Shown: piece after piece, positions 61,289 to 64,000 of the stretch
How positions within the stretch are numbered: position 1 is the first letter of the stretch
Layout of the letters: each line of letters starts with the position of its first letter
Assembly (NCBI RefSeq): GCF_013032855.1
Contig: NZ_WQDA01000001.1
Coordinates: 69,501-133,500 of the forward strand
Source of the DNA: Ruegeria arenilitoris
GTDB taxonomy: Bacteria; Pseudomonadota; Alphaproteobacteria; Rhodobacterales; Rhodobacteraceae
Length of the DNA: 64,000 bases
Direction: 5' to 3'
Translations under genes and position numbers: made by a program
The notes under the pieces: model-generated
What the model was told of the DNA's origin: nothing
The model's database searches: none
What the model saw: only the letters and a program-made list of their open reading frames with translations

Positions 61289-62708
61289 TAGGCCGCCATT
61301 TCCCGAATCCGAACTGCAGATAATCGCGCTGATAGGTTTCCTCGGCCAGCGCCTCGAGTTTGCCATCGTAGATCTGATCCAACGAATAGGGCTGGTCCGG
61401 CGCGGGCACGCCGGGCTTCGGCGGGGCATTGTGCCCCAGGCCGCGGGCCAGATCCGGTAGCGCGGTCGCCATCTCTTCCTCGCGCAGTATGAGGTCGGGC
61501 AGGGCAAAGCCCGCAATCCCCTCCAGCATGCGGGCCTGCGTGCACCACAGCCCGTCGACCCGGATCGGGGTCTGGCCAGAGAGATTCAGCTGCAGAAACT
61601 CAAGAAACGCCGAAAACGCCTGATAGTGCTGCTCGAGCGAATAGTTTCCATCGCGCACCTGGCCCGGGATCGGCAACTTGAACCCGTTGCGCAGCCGGTT
61701 TCGGATTCCGGCATATGCGCCGGGCCCGGTGTCGAGGATCCGTTCGCAAAACACCGAATGCGCCCGCGCCAACGGGTGTCGCAGGACCGTGAATTTCCGG
61801 TGACCCGGATGCGCCTTCATCCAGCGGCGCACCTGTTTCTGGTTTCGGTCGGTGATCAGCTCGCCGCCATCCAGTTCGGACATCCATTGAACCACGATCT
61901 GTTCCGGTCCACCACGGATCGGCAGATACATCAGCGGCGTTTCCGCGGCCGCGATATGACGCGAAACGGCAGGCCCCCGTCGTGGTTCGAAGTTCGGCGT
62001 TCGGTGCAGGTTGAACCGGTCCAGCGCCGCAAGGGCAGCATCCATGGCTTCGGGATTGGTCACCTTTGACAAAGCCGGTTCCGGGTTCTGAGGTTTGAGA
62101 TCCGGGGCCAGTTGATCCAGACGCGCCTCAACCCCCAGCCATGCCGCCAGTCCGTTCAGAACATCCAGTTGGGTCAGATCCTCGTAACCGATGTAAAATG
62201 CGGTCTGGCCAGTTTTTTGCAGCTGATTGACTAAACTCAGCTGAAACGCCTGCTGCTCATCCACGTAGTCCCGAAACTCGTCCCCATCAAACGCAACCTT
62301 GGTGGCGCGCCTGCGTTTCACGTTGGTCAGCATCCACTGTTGGGTCTCCCGCGCAATCTTGAGCGAGATGTAGCTGTCCAACGGGTTGCGGTTGAGAATG
62401 ATCTTTGCGCAGCGCGGATCGTTCAGCGCCATCGCCAGGGCCCGCGGGTCGTGCGAGTGAAAAAACCGGAACCCGTGCAGACCCTCCGGCGCGGAACGCA
62501 TCGCTTCGATCAGGCGGTCCGGCGCAGCATCCCTGTCTTCCAGTGAAAATCCCAGCACTTCGGTTGCTTTCGGGTATCCGATGAAGTGCGGATTGAACGC
62601 CTCGCCATGACACTGCACGCCGTCCAACGCATTCAAATTTGCCTCCAGCAGGTTCGACCCGGTGCGCATTTCGGCAAGAATGATGAAATAGTCAAAGTCG
62701 GTCGGCAT
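61272..62708 (-). CDS. Two-domain sulfotransferase
   Basis: 478 residues, longer than the usual 250-300 of one sulfotransferase. The N-terminal half (1-250) has a PAPS-binding LAEMRTGSNLLEANL and IILNRNPLDSYISLKIA, as in NodH/Stf0-type enzymes. The C-terminal half (about 255-478) has a second set, LMYLPIRGGPEQIVVQW and FTVLRHPLARAHSVFCERIL, closer to the glycan-type sulfotransferase 2 family. Whether the second P-loop binds PAPS is doubtful because it lacks a clear lysine/threonine. Six bases after the GT14-type gene, so co-transcribed; probable acceptor is a glycan. Confidence 0.85.
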   Translation of the reverse strand: MPTDFDYFIILAEMRTGSNLLEANLNALDGVQCHGEAFNPHFIGYPKATEVLGFSLEDRDAAPDRLIEAMRSAPEGLHGFRFFHSHDPRALAMALNDPRCAKIILNRNPLDSYISLKIARETQQWMLTNVKRRRATKVAFDGDEFRDYVDEQQAFQLSLVNQLQKTGQTAFYIGYEDLTQLDVLNGLAAWLGVEARLDQLAPDLKPQNPEPALSKVTNPEAMDAALAALDRFNLHRTPNFEPRRGPAVSRHIAAAETPLMYLPIRGGPEQIVVQWMSELDGGELITDRNQKQVRRWMKAHPGHRKFTVLRHPLARAHSVFCERILDTGPGAYAGIRNRLRNGFKLPIPGQVRDGNYSLEQHYQAFSAFLEFLQLNLSGQTPIRVDGLWCTQARMLEGIAGFALPDLILREEEMATALPDLARGLGHNAPPKPGVPAPDQPYSLDQIYDGKLEALAEETYQRDYLQFGFGKWRPIRDAR

Positions 62709-62714
62709 GCGGGG

Positions 62715-64000
62715 TCATTGCACCAGGTAGGGCTTGCGATACGGGCGGGTCTGATTGCCGAATACATCGTCGGCAGGAAAGTCGCCCATCAGGTGAGGGT
62801 GCATTCCCTGGTTCTTGAGGTTTTGCAGGAACTTTCCAAACCCGGCCAGATCAACCATCGTCGGCGCCTCGATCAGATGGCTGGGCTGCGTCGCGCCCAT
62901 CTCTTCAAGAACGGTTTGCAGGTGTTCCATCGGGGATTCAACGAACTCGGCCATTGACCAAACATGCACGCGCGCTTTGGTCCACACGGAATCCAGCACC
63001 TCAAGCTGTTCGGTCTCAATCTTTTGCAGGCGGGCCGCTTCGGCGCGGATGTCTGCGAAATTCATGTTCGACCGAAACAGGGGAACAGCCCAGGCACCGG
63101 TGACCACGCAGACCTGTGCGTTCTTGTCTCTCGCCAGAAACCAATTGATCTTTTGGGTGTCAGCGGGGCCGAATTGAAAACACTGGCGTTCGCCCCGGGT
63201 GTTCCAGATCAGGTTCGACAGAAACGCCGTCGGATTGTAGTCGCGCAAAATGGCGTTGTCGCTGAGGGACCCGTTCAGGATGGTCTCTCCTTCGGCGAAT
63301 TCGGCGCGCTTGGGGTTGAAAAGATGCCCATGGACGCGGGCGCCTGACGCATTGCCCAGCCAGCTTTCAAAGCCCTCAAACAACTCGGAAAAACCCTGAA
63401 ACACGGAGTAAGGAAACGCGGTCAGGCCGTTTTCGCTGCCATGGCGGGGAAAACGGCTTTGCATGTACAGGCCGTCGCGGCCGCGGGTACGACGCTCGAC
63501 CGCTTTGGAAAATACGCGGTCAATCTTGCCGGGATTGGGCTCGGCGGGTTTTCCGGCGAGGGACTGATCGTTCAGAAACGCCTGATACAGCCGGTCGGCG
63601 CGCGGCCAGATCTTGCGGGCGACGAAACAATCGGATCGGCGCAGCAACTGCAGGTGATCGTCATAGAAGATGTGCGGGCGGCCCTGATAGTCGAATTTCG
63701 ACAGGGTCAGCGATCGGCTTTCGATCTGGGTGGAATAGAGCCGCGCCAGCGTCTGGAAATAGCTTTCGTCTGGGATCCAGACATGCCGGAAATATCGATC
63801 ATAGACACCTCGCTTGGGGTCCTGCAGGATCGCGGTCAGGGTCTGCCGCGTCAAGCACCACCACTGGCTGCCCATATGCGGGATCAGCCCGTTGGGGATT
63901 GTCCGCCGATATCCGACCGCGCGCTGAAGCTTGACGAAGCGGTCAAACAGCTTGCGGTGTTTGCGCCACGAGAAGGGAAACCGCAGGGTAAAACGTTCGA
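62715..64000 (-). CDS. GT14-type (core-2/I-branching) glycosyltransferase, 5' end outside window
   Basis: The frame stays open to the right edge, so the start lies beyond base 64000; 428 residues are visible. The first part has the GT14 pattern IPHMGSQWWCLTRQTLTAIL followed by WIPDESYFQTLARLYS, the substrate site of beta-1,6-GlcNAc and xylosyl branching transferases. The following 300 residues match the long C-terminal extension (DUF5928-like) known in Rhodobacterales GT14 proteins, of unknown function. With the sulfotransferase immediately downstream, the pair probably builds a sulfated surface glycan. Confidence 0.82.
   Translation of the reverse strand, partial: ERFTLRFPFSWRKHRKLFDRFVKLQRAVGYRRTIPNGLIPHMGSQWWCLTRQTLTAILQDPKRGVYDRYFRHVWIPDESYFQTLARLYSTQIESRSLTLSKFDYQGRPHIFYDDHLQLLRRSDCFVARKIWPRADRLYQAFLNDQSLAGKPAEPNPGKIDRVFSKAVERRTRGRDGLYMQSRFPRHGSENGLTAFPYSVFQGFSELFEGFESWLGNASGARVHGHLFNPKRAEFAEGETILNGSLSDNAILRDYNPTAFLSNLIWNTRGERQCFQFGPADTQKINWFLARDKNAQVCVVTGAWAVPLFRSNMNFADIRAEAARLQKIETEQLEVLDSVWTKARVHVWSMAEFVESPMEHLQTVLEEMGATQPSHLIEAPTMVDLAGFGKFLQNLKNQGMHPHLMGDFPADDVFGNQTRPYRKPYLVQ

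Noticed and set aside
1..64000. tRNA or rRNA genes, CRISPR arrays, insertion sequences, prophage or gene transfer agent genes
   Set aside because: None was found on reading. Small structured RNAs could be missed without covariance models.

Overview
The window looks like core chromosome of a marine alphaproteobacterium of the Rhodobacterales, most likely the Roseobacter group near Ruegeria. The reasons are a regB/senC/regA redox locus, an alphaproteobacterial-type addB, a hemJ-rho-mnmEG-rsmG-parAB origin cluster, a roseobacter-type voltage-gated sodium channel, high GC with GC-ending codons, and many 4-base gene overlaps. I see no insertion sequence, prophage, CRISPR array, tRNA or rRNA. Assignment to a species is not possible by eye.

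Left part (1-17.9 kb): a partial DUF900 alpha/beta hydrolase of visibly lower GC, then regA and senC divergent from regB. Next come a kinase-less DivL-like PAS protein with a complete TTAA-N7-TTAAC CtrA-type box in front of it, and a tight run tsaE-amgK-murU-addB-addA-trxA (tRNA t6A modification, cell-wall sugar recycling, double-strand break repair, thioredoxin). The HslVU protease genes follow, split by an antisense MFS transporter gene. Middle-left (17.9-26.5 kb): a second DUF900 lipoprotein, an MFS transporter, Smr, MltA and Tim44-like genes, fxsA, secB, and the leftward run maf-aroE-coaE-dnaQ.

Origin region (26.5-34.3 kb): the AT-rich 403-base gap between maf and hemJ carries DnaA-box-like sequences and inverted repeats and is the probable replication origin. 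To its right lie hemJ, rho, mnmE, mnmG, rsmG, parA and parB. Two perfect 16-bp parS sites sit here, one containing the mnmG start codon and one inside the rsmG coding sequence.

Right part (34.3-64 kb): a leftward hemW-rdgB-rph group, hrcA-grpE, mutS, the malic enzyme maeB, a PfkB sugar kinase, an exported MsrA, argG, ilvA, an HPt protein divergent from a receiver-PP2C phosphatase (RbaY-like), hslO, two Nudix hydrolases and cca. Then comes a heterodimeric-type ABC exporter pair preceded by what reads as a leader-peptide attenuator: an 8-codon ORF with a perfect ribosome binding site and three mutually exclusive pairing segments. The window ends with an RNA methyltransferase, a BacNav sodium channel, an L,D-transpeptidase lipoprotein, a two-domain sulfotransferase and a partial GT14-type glycosyltransferase; the last two suggest synthesis of a sulfated glycan.

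The observations I rate highest are the candidate attenuator before the ABC exporter, the origin with parS sites written into genes, the CtrA-type box before the DivL-like gene, the sodium channel, and the sulfotransferase-glycosyltransferase pair.
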